Assembly (NCBI GenBank): GCA_004151065.3
Contig: NWUY0300003025.1
Coordinates: 57,221-68,378 of the forward strand
DNA: 11,158 nucleotides
From: Larix sibirica
Taxonomy: Eukaryota; Streptophyta; Pinopsida; Pinales; Pinaceae
Direction: 5' to 3'
Below, one piece after another: positions 1 to 6,987 of this stretch. How positions within the stretch are numbered: position 1 is the stretch's first letter; each line of letters starts with the position of its first letter. The position numbers and the translations under genes were made by a program. A model generated the notes under the pieces. It had not been told where the DNA came from and did no database searches. It saw nothing but the letters and a program-made list of their open reading frames with translations.

Positions 1-100
1 CCTCAAAAGCACCAAGACTTTGTTTCTTGAATCATCAAAATCTATGGTTTGGAACCATAGCTATCCTATTTAGGGCTAATTCATTCAACCCCAACAAATC
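1..100 (-). pseudogene. Start of LINE ORF2 (endonuclease) fragment, running off the window
   Basis: Read on the minus strand, the last frame before the window edge gives ILMIQETKSW, with the codons for QETK at 18-29. In plant L1-like LINEs the APE-type endonuclease near the ORF2 N-terminus carries an I-L-QETK motif whose Glu is catalytic. A preceding ISPK then KP spacing also fits the usual N-terminal SPK...KPD stretch. In-frame stops interrupt the segment before the motif, and another stop follows ten residues after ILM. The piece lies directly downstream of the ORF1 relic on the same strand, which is where ORF2 should begin. The rest would lie left of position 1. The motif is short, so the call leans on this context. 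Confidence 0.45.
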
Positions 101-334
101 ACTAAAAAGACATCATGTAGACGGATCACAGAGTTGTCTTGCTCTAAGAGACCCCATTATAGTTGTCTGTCAACCTACATGAACATCCTGAACAACTTGT
201 TTGCTAGCATGATCTAGTGCTGATTTACGGCCCCTTAACCTATAAGAGCATTTGGGAGAGTGTCGTTGCAAATGTCCTCCATGGACCCCATCCACTAACA
301 TGGAGTAGAAAGGCTTCCAAGGCCTTAGAAAATA

Positions 335-2217
335 TCATTGAGGATTTGTGGCAGATCCAAACTTTTGCCCATAATCAGCATTCAAAAATGTATTTATAGG
401 ATTCAAGGGAGTCAATTCCATAGTGAAATCAGCAGCAACCTCCCCTAAGTGATAATCCTCCAAAGGAGGTAAATCCAACTTTGTTTCGTAAGCCAAGATA
501 CTCGAAGAAATTTGAATAACCAGAGAACTATCAATGCTCCCATACTGCTCCCCAGGGGAGATGAAAACAGGTTTGATGAGCAAAGATGCATCATCACCCT
601 TAAGAGAATTGTTGCCCATAAGAGTCAAAAGACTAACTGCAGTGGAAAATAAAGAAGAATAAAGATTATGGACAAAGCAAGTATCCCCAGATAATAAACT
701 CCCATGGACTTGAACATTTGACAATTCATAGTATGAAGCTACCTCATTACATACTTCATGCATGAGAGGGGAAGTATTAATAATGGACTTACTAGCATCC
801 ATGGGCATCCGGAGGAAAGAACGGAAAGCATCCCAAAGAACACCGCCCTAAACCCCAACATCAATAGCATCCAATTCCAAGCATTTGCTCAAATTCCTTG
901 AAGCAATAAAATCCTTCGGTCCAAGCAGGAACTCCTTTGTCCTGATAACAATCTCGAAACCATATCAAATTTGAGGGAAACCGAAAGAGCTCCATCAGAA
1001 ACACTACCACCTAAAAATTCTACAACCAACCCCAAATCAATGGAAGACTCTAAACCCTCGCTAAGATGAGGATCCTTCAAATCCTTAATGGCCTCAAGAC
1101 CAAGCTGGCTAGGATCTGAAACTTCATTGACCCTCGAAGAAAGACCAGAGGGATATACAAATGCATGGGGTAATGGTCCACTATAGAACAAAGGAAAAGA
1201 AATATCATCCACATCCCGCTCAAACCCCTACAGATCTCAATTCTCCTTTTGTTCAAAGGAATCCCTATATGGATCCATCATCGAAAGAGAATCATCCATA
1301 CCCCCGACCACTCCCGGATGTAGAGAAATGTCTTTCATAGATGGAGGCCTCCCAACAAAATGACAAAGGGGAAGAGGACAAGATTTCATAAGATGTCCAT
1401 ATTGATGACATCTGATGCAGCGGAAGGGCACCTCGGCGTAATCCATCTTTTGTGTAAAGGTTGGATCACCTTTCCTGATGGATAACTCTGCTGCTAACCG
1501 ATCCCTAGCATCAATATTAACCAAAATATGTTCCATGGTCATAACCCTGGAGCTCTGAAAACTCATATCTTCTTGAATGTATGACCCCAGTTCCTTTCCT
1601 ATCAGAGCAAAAATGTGCCCATTCCATAGTTTTGGTGGAAATCTTGGAAGAAGAACCCAAATAGGTCTGGAGTAGGTTTTCTCATGCTTGGCATCAAAAA
1701 AGGGAGACTAGTGTTTTAGCTTCATAAGCACTGAACCCCAAGACCATACCCTAGCCAAAATAACTGATGCTTCAACACTAGTCCTGAAAATGGCACCTAC
1801 CCATCCCTTTGAAAGCACAAATAACTTTGGAGAATATCCTAAAATAACGTCCAATGTATTCCAACCCACTCCTTCAGGGTTTGGAAACCCATATTCTTGC
1901 CTGCAAAACGAACCACCACAACTGTATCGAAAAGAGTGACAACATCAGTCATTGCAACATCTTCCCCTAGCACAAGATTAATCGGTTGTCACTTTAGCTT
2001 AACAAAGGGTTTAGTGTAACTCATTGCACCCATGGAAATCGATGTAACACTCTTGCTATCAGCCCGAAGTCCTATATTCTTTGTAACACTCTCCAAACAA
2101 CAATGTTTTTCAAATTTTCCATCGAGAGATTGCACACCATCTGCATAAACATACAAATTTTCACATTCTGCTAAATTAATTCCTTGGAAAAACAGAGAAG
2201 AGAAAAGTCGATGAAGC
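335..2217 (-). pseudogene. Decayed plant LINE ORF1 (DUF4283-like region plus CCHC zinc knuckle)
   Basis: This is a Gag-like RNA-binding protein of an L1-type plant retrotransposon, now broken. The N-terminal stretch (about 2217-1990) includes NLYVYADGVQSLDGKFEK and is followed by VVVVRFAGKNMGFQTLKEWV. A frameshift near 1850 leads to LGYSPKLFVLSKGWVGAIF and then PIWVLLPRFPPKLWNGHIFA, the typical order of a DUF4283 domain. Next come MTMEHILVNIDARDRLAAEL, the linker that normally precedes the knuckle, and one CCHC knuckle. The C-terminal part (1236-335) is Ser- and Leu-rich and low in recognisable motifs, as is usual for these proteins. I see in-frame stops at 1989-1991, 1708-1710, 1237-1239, 1228-1230 and 889-891, and another frame change between 889 and 808. 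No clear start Met is visible. It is expected to be non-functional. The family assignment rests on motif order and the knuckle; I could not run a profile search. Confidence 0.8.
1378..1419 (-). other. CCHC zinc knuckle in LINE ORF1
   Basis: The 14-residue motif CIRCHQYGHLMKSC fits C-x2-C-x4-H-x4-C exactly and is preceded by VPFR, the usual lead-in in plant LINE ORF1 proteins. All four zinc ligands are intact although the surrounding ORF is broken. The known role in the family is nucleic-acid binding in the retrotransposon RNP. Confidence 0.85.
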
Positions 2218-2327
2218 TATGAAAGAGGCTCCAAGCTTTCCTCAAAGAATGGGATACTACCCAAATTTGGGGTCGAGTTCTTGTTGACAATATGAAATTC
2301 TTTAAGCGAGCAAATGAATTTTATTTG

Positions 2328-2496
2328 TGGTTCTAGTAAGGAAAATGAATTTTAAAAATATATAAATTTTCAAGATTCATGGATATAAAATGAATGAAAG
2401 ATAACCACGAGAGAGTTGTTTTTTAATTGGTGGTTCTAGTAAGGAAAATGAATCTTAAAATATCTAAATTAAGATTCGTGAATATAAAATGAATGA
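2328..2496. repeat. Degenerate direct repeat, two ~67-bp units 103 bp apart
   Basis: The unit beginning TGGTTCTAGTAAGGAAAATG at 2328-2397 recurs at 2431-2496 and in both cases ends with ATATAAAATGAATGA. The copies differ by a few substitutions and small indels. A related block, TGAAATTCTTT followed by a similar tail, occurs at about 2292 and again at about 2567, so the repeat period may be longer than the unit marked. It lies just upstream of the LINE ORF1 relic (in minus-strand terms), so it might be a LINE 5' UTR repeat or simply AT-rich satellite-like DNA. Confidence 0.65.
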
Positions 2497-3180
2497 ATTG
2501 TATAAAAATAAATTAAATAATATATAAGTTTAAAAATAAAATAAAATTTTGAAAAAGATTGAAATTTGAAATTCTTTGAATCGATAAATGTTTATATCTT
2601 CCTTATTTTTATTATTAGTAATATTTCTCTAAAATTTAACAAAATATTTAAATAAAGTTTATGTACTTTTTATATTATAATATTAGGTATAGTAACATGG
2701 CTTCATGTATGGAGCTAAATCTAAGTGGATACTTGATACCACATGACCTCTACCTAGTCTGAGCGATGATGGAGAATAGGGTATCCTAAGTATCTTGGGT
2801 ATATTATAGGGGATTGAAACTGCCCTTTTGGTTCCGAAGTAAGACCTAAAATTGCTTTTGATTGGTTGACATATAGTCTTTCTCAGACGTAAAGAAATAA
2901 ATTGACAACTCAAGACCCAGAGGCATCTTGAAGGAGTGAAAGTATGCTCCCTTACATACCACCAGCGAGGACCACCAACGAGTTATTTTAGGTAGCATGG
3001 TTTTCCTTGAATAACAATGATGATTCAACTGCAATTTGTAGATAGCATCCAATGATGGATGTCCTCGCTACTAGTTTGACAACTGAGTTATGATAGGTTT
3101 TGTTATCTTCGAAAAAATATATTATGTATTTAAATAAAAAGGAAAAGAAACATGAATATAAACACTGATTTCTTATTGGT
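2497..3180. other. Gene-free AT-rich spacer, unassigned
   Basis: The first ~180 bases are very AT-rich. From about 2690 the composition becomes more even, but no frame gives a recognisable domain. Two short overlapping minus-strand ORFs (2683-2913 and 2846-3052) have no family signature and look like chance frames. A 12-base match (2840-2851) to the sequence just outside the right LTR (5740-5751) suggests the segment holds an old repeat. I assign no function. Confidence 0.5.
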
Positions 3181-3415
3181 TGTAATGTTCCTTAATAGAT
3201 CACTAGATAAAATATAGAAATTAACTTGCAAATAACATAATAGATTCATGCAATAAACAACGAGATAATGACACAATATTGTAGAGAAGACCCTTAAGGT
3301 AGGATAACATCATTAACTAATTCTTATGGAAAGAATCACTCCACAAGCTATGTTTGCTACAACTATTACATCTAATATACTTCCCGAGACATCTCATTCA
3401 TTTGCTTATACTTCC

Positions 3416-3422
3416 TTATATA
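3416..3422 (-). promoter_or_regulatory. LTR TATA box
   Basis: Minus strand reads GCTATATAAGGAAG, a good plant TATA box, about 240 bases into the LTR from its U3 end. The same TATATAA is conserved in the right LTR (5505-5511) and in the third LTR piece (8531-8537), while nearby bases have changed. Confidence 0.6.
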
Positions 3423-3458
3423 GCTTGTATCCAACCTTCTAGGTACTTTCTAGAGAAG

Positions 3459-3527
3459 GAACTTTCTGGTAGGTGGAACTTTCTAGATACTTTATAAAAA
3501 ATGAATATTCTAGTAGGAAGAACCTTC
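3459..3527 (-). promoter_or_regulatory. Cluster of four GAAnnTTC heat-shock-element-like modules upstream of the LTR TATA box
   Basis: Perfect GAAnnTTC palindromes occur at 3459-3466, 3476-3483, 3503-3510 and 3520-3527. On the minus strand they lie about 35-105 bases upstream of the TATA box. The core of plant heat-shock elements is alternating nGAAn/nTTCn. The module at 3476-3483 is extended by a degenerate third unit (TTC-ta-GAt on the plus strand). Two further degenerate AGAARGT copies lie between the cluster and the TATA box. Binding by heat-shock factors is an inference. In the right LTR the same stretch (about 5531-5615) has lost most modules. Confidence 0.45.
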
Positions 3528-3618
3528 TAGTAAGCCTTATTATAATTGTGGTTCTTCACACTATATAGGCCTTATTTAATAAAGATGGCCTCAATACATA
3601 GCATTAACCTCTTGGGTA

Positions 3619-3654
3619 CCTCCCTAGGTACCCCATATTATCCTCCCTAGGTAC
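3619..3654. repeat. Duplicated 13-mer at the U3 edge of the LTR
   Basis: CCTCCCTAGGTAC occurs at 3619-3631 and 3642-3654. The first copy also forms an inverted repeat, GGGTACC (3614-3620) with GGTACCC (3627-3633). The arrangement is kept in the right LTR and the third LTR copy, so it is a fixed property of this family. Confidence 0.7.
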
Positions 3655-3660
3655 ATTACA

Positions 3661-3939
3661 TCACATTCCCCTTCGCATGTTTTGTCCTCGAAACATGGGA
3701 GGAAGCCATACAATATGATCTATTAAGCAACGTAACCAACTGGTACCAAGCTTGGGCATCCATCCATCCAAGTGAAATATGTACATTGGGTTTAATTGCT
3801 TCCTTGCCACCTTGATCTTGATTATCGTTTCCCCTTTAGTTATGTGTTGCCATTGTGCTACTCTCGTATTTCCATGCATTACTTTTAATTCTCCATGTGC
3901 CTCCATCTTTATTTTCTTTCTAGTTCTATTTTTATCCAT
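3661..3939 (-). pseudogene. Retrotransposon 3' tail ORF remnant
   Basis: A 92-residue open frame, Lys/Arg-rich at the N-terminus (MDKNRTRKKIKMEAHGELKV), ends WLPPMFRGQNMRRGM with its stop codon at the purine tract next to the LTR. Codons for a purine-rich ...RRGM end directly before the 3' LTR are what one expects at the tail of a gypsy-type coding region. I cannot assign a domain. It follows the protease relic after about 170 bases with no RT in between, so it is best read as the far C-terminus of a deleted polyprotein, or as a short ORF kept in a non-autonomous derivative. The Met used as start is arbitrary. Confidence 0.45.
3666..3673 (-). other. Polypurine tract
   Basis: Minus strand AAGGGGAA, extended as GCGAAGGGGAA, abuts TGTGATG..., the start of the 3' LTR. 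Position and composition fit the plus-strand priming site of an LTR retrotransposon. Confidence 0.6.
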
Positions 3940-4110
3940 AGTAAGTTTGTCGATGCTTGTGCCATTTTCTTAATTAATGTTGTTTTGTCAAATGGTGTGG
4001 GGAACGATATACAACACCTTAACTATTGGCTCTTTGGTTTTTGAATCTAGAACGAGTGGTTCTATTGATTCTTGTAACTCCTTAATTTCTTCTTTCCATT
4101 TAGTCCCTTC

Positions 4111-4573
4111 CTAGGGCTTTTCTTCATGTGCTTCTGTAGCCACTTCTTGTGATTCAACTTTAGACTCTTCATCTACTATGTCTGTAGGTACTTCAACTAT
4201 TTTACTTGCAAAGGCTTCTTCATGTGGTTGAACCCATGCAATATCATGCAATGCAGCTTTCTTTTTCTTACACCAAAGCTTCAAAGACGTATTTTGCACA
4301 TTAATATTAGTTGTACCCATTGTTTCTATCCAAGGATATCCCAAAACAACATCCACATTGTCCATGTCTATAGCATGAAAATATTATTATAACACATATT
4401 TGTCCCTAGTAATATTCAAAGCTTTAAAAATTTGAACATTTTCACCATCAATCTATGTGCTTTGAATGTTTTTTTATGGGGACTTCCAACCTTTTAGCCA
4501 CATTAGCATTTATGAAATTATGTTTGATATTAGGGTTTATAGAAATAATGAAAATAGGAATTTGTCCACTAAA
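4111..4573 (-). pseudogene. Ty3/gypsy-like retropepsin fragment, catalytically dead
   Basis: The relic begins with FSGQIPIFIISI, and the next residues NPNIKHNFINANVAKRLEVP align with the D[S/T]G-A-T-HNFI active-site segment of gypsy retropepsins. A stop and a frame change follow, and the C-terminal part (4365-4111) reads MDNVDVVLGYPWIETMG, the typical second-half motif D-V-[VI]-LG-x-x-W. The frame then runs into an acidic tail rich in Glu and Val and stops. In the family this domain cuts the Gag-Pol polyprotein as a homodimer. Here the catalytic triad is replaced by Asn-Pro-Asn (4537-4529). There are stops near 4390 (two adjacent) and at about 4440-4450. The short minus-strand ORF at 4537-4728 is its upstream continuation in another frame. 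Confidence 0.75.
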
Positions 4574-4951
4574 AATAAATCCTTATGGGTCTCTTTATCC
4601 TTCTTCTCAACACTGGAACACCTATCCAAAAATACATTTTCATATTTTTCATCTGAAAGATTTACCAACTCCTTAAAGCATAGTGTTTGACCCCATATAA
4701 TTGATTCATCTATTAAATTAGAGTACATGTAGCTTTTGCAAAGTAACTTTTTTTTCTTATAATATGCAATATATTCTTGAATAGTAGGACCATCAATTTT
4801 TCTATAAAATACATTCTCAACAATTCACACAATGGTTACTAAAAAAACCCTTAAACAACTAACTTTAAATCAATAATAACTTTACTTCCCGAACTTCGAC
4901 TTGAAGGATTTTTTTTTTTTAAATGGGTGTTTTCACAAGAGGAACTCATAT

Positions 4952-5097
4952 CTATAACTAGATTTTTGTTTTCATGCTTCTGTGATCAGTGTATTGTTCA
5001 AGGCTATTTTTCGGATCCATCGCATAAGTTTTCTCAAAGAAAACTTAGAAAACTTATGCGATGGATCCAAAAAATAGTCTTCAACTATAACTAGATT
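4952..5097. repeat. 13-bp direct repeats flanking the hairpin
   Basis: CTATAACTAGATT occurs at 4952-4964 and again at 5085-5097, one copy on either side of the hairpin at 5004-5077. They could mark a small insertion or a local duplication. Thirteen bases in AT-rich DNA are not strong proof. Confidence 0.4.
5004..5077. repeat. Near-perfect inverted repeat (31-bp arms, 12-base loop)
   Basis: The arm at 5004-5034 is the reverse complement of 5047-5077 with a single mismatch. The loop is 5035-5046, and the core GGATCCATCGCATAAG pairs perfectly. Pairing extends about four more bases outward if one G-U wobble is allowed. In either RNA strand this would fold into a very stable stem. It lies in the leader of the LTR element, about 125 bases downstream of the primer binding site in the element's own direction. 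Confidence 0.85.
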
Positions 5098-5203
5098 CTT
5101 CAAACTATACACAAAAACTTCCAAAATTTGATCTAAAAACCGCTACCCTTGTTTTTTTCCCAAAAGTTATAAAAAAATATTCCCCACTTTTTGGCCCCCA
5201 AAA

Positions 5204-5217
5204 CAGCTCAAATACCA
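5204..5217 (-). other. Primer binding site, initiator-tRNA-Met type
   Basis: Minus strand TGGTATTTGAGCTG resembles the common plant LTR-retrotransposon PBS TGGTATCAGAGC (complementary to the 3' end of initiator tRNA-Met), with two central changes. It starts two bases after the LTR end ...ACTACA, the correct distance. This fixes the element's orientation as minus. Confidence 0.7.
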
Positions 5218-5219
5218 AA

Positions 5220-5727
5220 TGTAGTCTTCCTTAACATATCTAAAATAAAATATAGAAATTAACTTGCAAATAACATAATAGATTCACACAATAAACAACA
5301 AGATAAGGACACAATAATGTAGAGAAAACCCTTAAGGTAGGGTAACACCATCAACTATTATTTATGGAAGGAATCACTCCACAAGCCATGCTTGNACACC
5401 ATCAATTATTCCTTGTGGAAGGAATCACTACACAAGCCATGCTTGCTACAACTATCACATCCAATATACTTCCCAAGACATATCATTCCATTGTTTCTAG
5501 TTCTTTATATAGTTTCTATCCAAAATTATAGTTATTTTCTACAGAAGAAACCTTCTAATAGGTGGAATCATTTAGAGAATGAATATAGAAGTAGGAAAAA
5601 CCTTTTAATAAGCATTATTATTGTTTTCCACACTACATGGGCCTTATTTAATAAAGATGGTCTCAATACATTATCCCCTTGGGTACCTCCCTAGGTACCC
5701 CATATTATCCTCCCTAGGTACATTAAA
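5220..5727 (-). repeat. Right (5') LTR, interrupted by an N
   Basis: It is homologous to 3181-3660 along its whole length, with the TG end at 5220 and the shared CCCTAGGTACATTA at the other end. The N at 5395 splits it, and a 50-base segment is present on both sides (5345-5394 and 5396-5445, five differences), so the LTR is about 50 bases longer than it should be. The terminal bases ACATCACA of the left LTR are replaced by AATTAGTC. Both oddities suggest two different sequences were joined here. Confidence 0.7.
5395..5395. other. Single N, probable contig join
   Basis: One ambiguous base lies between two partly repeated LTR segments. The next N, at 8404, lies at the equivalent place before the second copy of the downstream sequence. 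This pattern fits scaffold joins with minimal gap padding. Confidence 0.7.
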
Positions 5728-5996
5728 TTAGTCCTAGAGTAAGACCTAAAACTACTTTTGAATGACTAAAAGTGTTTGCCTTCCTTTTTTCACAAGAAAA
5801 AAAACCAATAACTTGATATTCCAGTCAGAATCAAAGTTATAAATGTCATTACAAAGGCAATAAGCTATATCGGTTACTAATCACAAGTAAACTTCAAGAG
5901 TGAAGTGCTATCAAAAAATAACATTCTAGAACTTATGCAAAAATCTACAATGGCTACTACTCACAAAAATGAGCCAAAAAACAAGCCACACTGTTT
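5728..5996 (-). other. Presumed LINE 3' untranslated region, copy A
   Basis: This lies downstream (minus strand) of the last recognisable RNase H codons and before the LTR border. It has no coding signal. I cannot see a clear terminal poly(A) tract: the minus strand has only a short GAAAAAAGG near 5795, so the true LINE 3' end is uncertain. The 12-mer at 5740-5751 also occurs at 2840-2851. Confidence 0.4.
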
Positions 5997-6604
5997 CTAG
6001 TAAATAGCAAAGGAATCTGATGATTTCAAGGAGAATTCCAAGAATGATTCAAAATATAAAGTTCCTTCTGGCAAGCCAACAACTCGCTTGGATAAAATGT
6101 CTGCAGAGAGTTTATTTCTCGATATATGTGCTTAATGGAAATCTAGTTTAAGCTCTCCAATAGATGTCTAGTCCTGAAACACCACTACTCCAAAAGTGTA
6201 ACCTATAGAGAAGAAACTCCAATAGCCCAGTCCACAATGATCCTGGAATTGCCAAAAACCTGTAAGGCTAATAACATTTATGAGCAGCAAAGGATAGTAA
6301 ACCCCAAAGAGCTAGTAATTCAACTCTTGAATTTGTCCCTAGGGCACATTCCATTTACAAAAGAAAATAATGATCTTCAGAAATTTTCATGACCCATGTT
6401 TCCACCACACTGCTCATCATTGGATGCATAATCGAAGTAACCAAAAGGAATTCCAGTCGCCATCATCGGTTCCTGTAAGAATCGAGATTGTTTGAAAGTC
6501 TTGTCCTTTAGAAATTCCTTGAAAAAACTTAAAATTTTAAGACCCACCACAGTGGCATTCTGCTCACAGTTTTCAAAAACCAATGTATTCCTAGCTTTCC
6601 ACAA
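5997..6604 (-). pseudogene. LINE-type RNase H, copy A, with a lost catalytic Asp
   Basis: An N-terminal frame (6604-6377) reads MWKARNTLVFEN, the usual lead-in, and then IPFGYFDYASNDEQCGG, with the first catalytic Asp at 6433-6431. After a frame change TNSRVELLALWGLLSFAAHK follows, with the catalytic Glu at 6319-6321. The third motif, normally GDSR, reads FGNSRIIVDWAIG, so Asp is replaced by Asn at 6248-6250. The final part contains KHIYRE and, after another frame change, SADILSKRVVGLPEG with the fourth acidic residue at 6099-6101. The enzyme would degrade RNA in RNA-DNA hybrids during retrotransposition. Stops within the domain (for example after FLL and after VSSL) show it is dead anyway. 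Confidence 0.8.
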
Positions 6605-6706
6605 ACTCTACATAACAAAGAAGGGTAAGGTTTTGTGCTGAGGATAGTTCTTTATCCAACAAAACATGTTCCTTTCTAACGAGGAGAGAGCCCATCTGCA
6701 ATACAC

Positions 6707-6987
6707 TCAAAGACGCAGAGATACCTCTGACCAAATGCTTCTGCAAAAAACACAGTTAACAAACAAGTGCTCCACATTCTCTTCATCCTTTCTGCATAAA
6801 CACAGAGAGTTGATCCGACAATGCCTCTTTTGTTTAGATTGTCCCAAGTCAATATTCGGTTTTACATACACAGCCATATAAAACACTTAATCTTGAGTGG
6901 GAAAGGCCACTTCCACAGGCTTTTGTGCCACCATTTATTCACAGTAACATTGGAAGAGACAATGATGGCATCATATGCCTCTTTTGT
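6707..6987 (-). pseudogene. zf-RVT region of LINE copy A
   Basis: The reading begins TKEAYDAI and WWHKSLWKWPFPLKIKCFIW, the standard lead-in to the zf-RVT domain. After a frame change it gives SLCLCRKDEENVEHLF and then VNCVFCRSIWSEV. The zinc ligands C-x-C (codons within 6794-6802) and H-x4-C (6752-6769) are intact. One stop (TAA after IWLCM) and the frame change break it. In plant LINEs the domain lies between RT and RNase H. Confidence 0.8.

Larger units (their letters stand above)
3181..3665 (-). repeat. Left (3') LTR
   Basis: On the minus strand it starts TGTGATGTAATGTACC immediately after the purine tract and ends ...AACATTACA, so it has the TG...CA ends expected of LTRs. Homology with the right LTR covers 3181 to about 3660; the last ~5 bases toward 3665 are assigned because the purine tract abuts them. 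An alternative border at 3655 would also give TG...CA. The LTR contains a TATA box, GAAnnTTC modules and a duplicated 13-mer near its U3 end. Confidence 0.75.
4574..5203 (-). other. Element leader / eroded gag region
   Basis: Between the primer binding site and the protease relic I find no zinc knuckle and no readable Gag domain. A frame at 4728-4574 leads into the protease and contains LVNLSDEKYENVFL, which I cannot assign. A poly-T run near 4910-4921 and the hairpin at 5004-5077 are the only clear structures. The usual gag of 1 kb or more cannot fit, so most of it is deleted or eroded. Confidence 0.45.
3181..5727 (-). mobile_element. Internally deleted Ty3/gypsy-like LTR retrotransposon
   Basis: Two direct repeats (3181-3665 and 5220-5727) flank about 1.55 kb. 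Read on the minus strand, the order is LTR, primer binding site (5217-5204), leader with hairpin, retropepsin relic (about 4573-4111), tail ORF (3939-3661), polypurine tract (3673-3666), LTR. No RT, RNase H or integrase motif is present between protease and tail ORF, so the element cannot code for its own movement and would have depended on a relative. The LTRs differ at about 15 of ~120 positions in the part left of the N, which points to an old insertion. I see no target-site duplication: the left flank is TTGGT, and the right end lacks the terminal bases of the left LTR. The N at 5395 lies inside the right LTR, so the outer half of that LTR may come from another locus. Assignment to gypsy rests on the protease fragment. 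Confidence 0.75.

Noticed and set aside
2683-3052. Two overlapping minus-strand ORFs in the left spacer
   Set aside because: No domain, no conserved motif and no start context; they overlap each other in different frames and are probably chance.
3779-3973. Hydrophobic plus-strand ORF that could pass for a small membrane protein
   Set aside because: It is the reverse strand of the Lys/Arg-rich tail ORF of the retrotransposon, and AT-rich antisense frames often look hydrophobic.
4455-4690. Two overlapping plus-strand frames over the protease relic
   Set aside because: The minus strand here encodes the HNFI-type retropepsin segment, so these are shadows.
5392-5694. Plus-strand 100-residue frame crossing the N, with a partner at 8469-8720
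   Set aside because: It lies wholly within the LTR, opposite the promoter region, and includes the N in one codon. No domain is visible.
3181-5727. Endogenous viral element such as a plant pararetrovirus
   Set aside because: Paired LTRs, a tRNA-Met-type primer site, a purine tract and a gypsy-like protease fit an LTR retrotransposon, and no movement- or coat-protein-like segment is visible.
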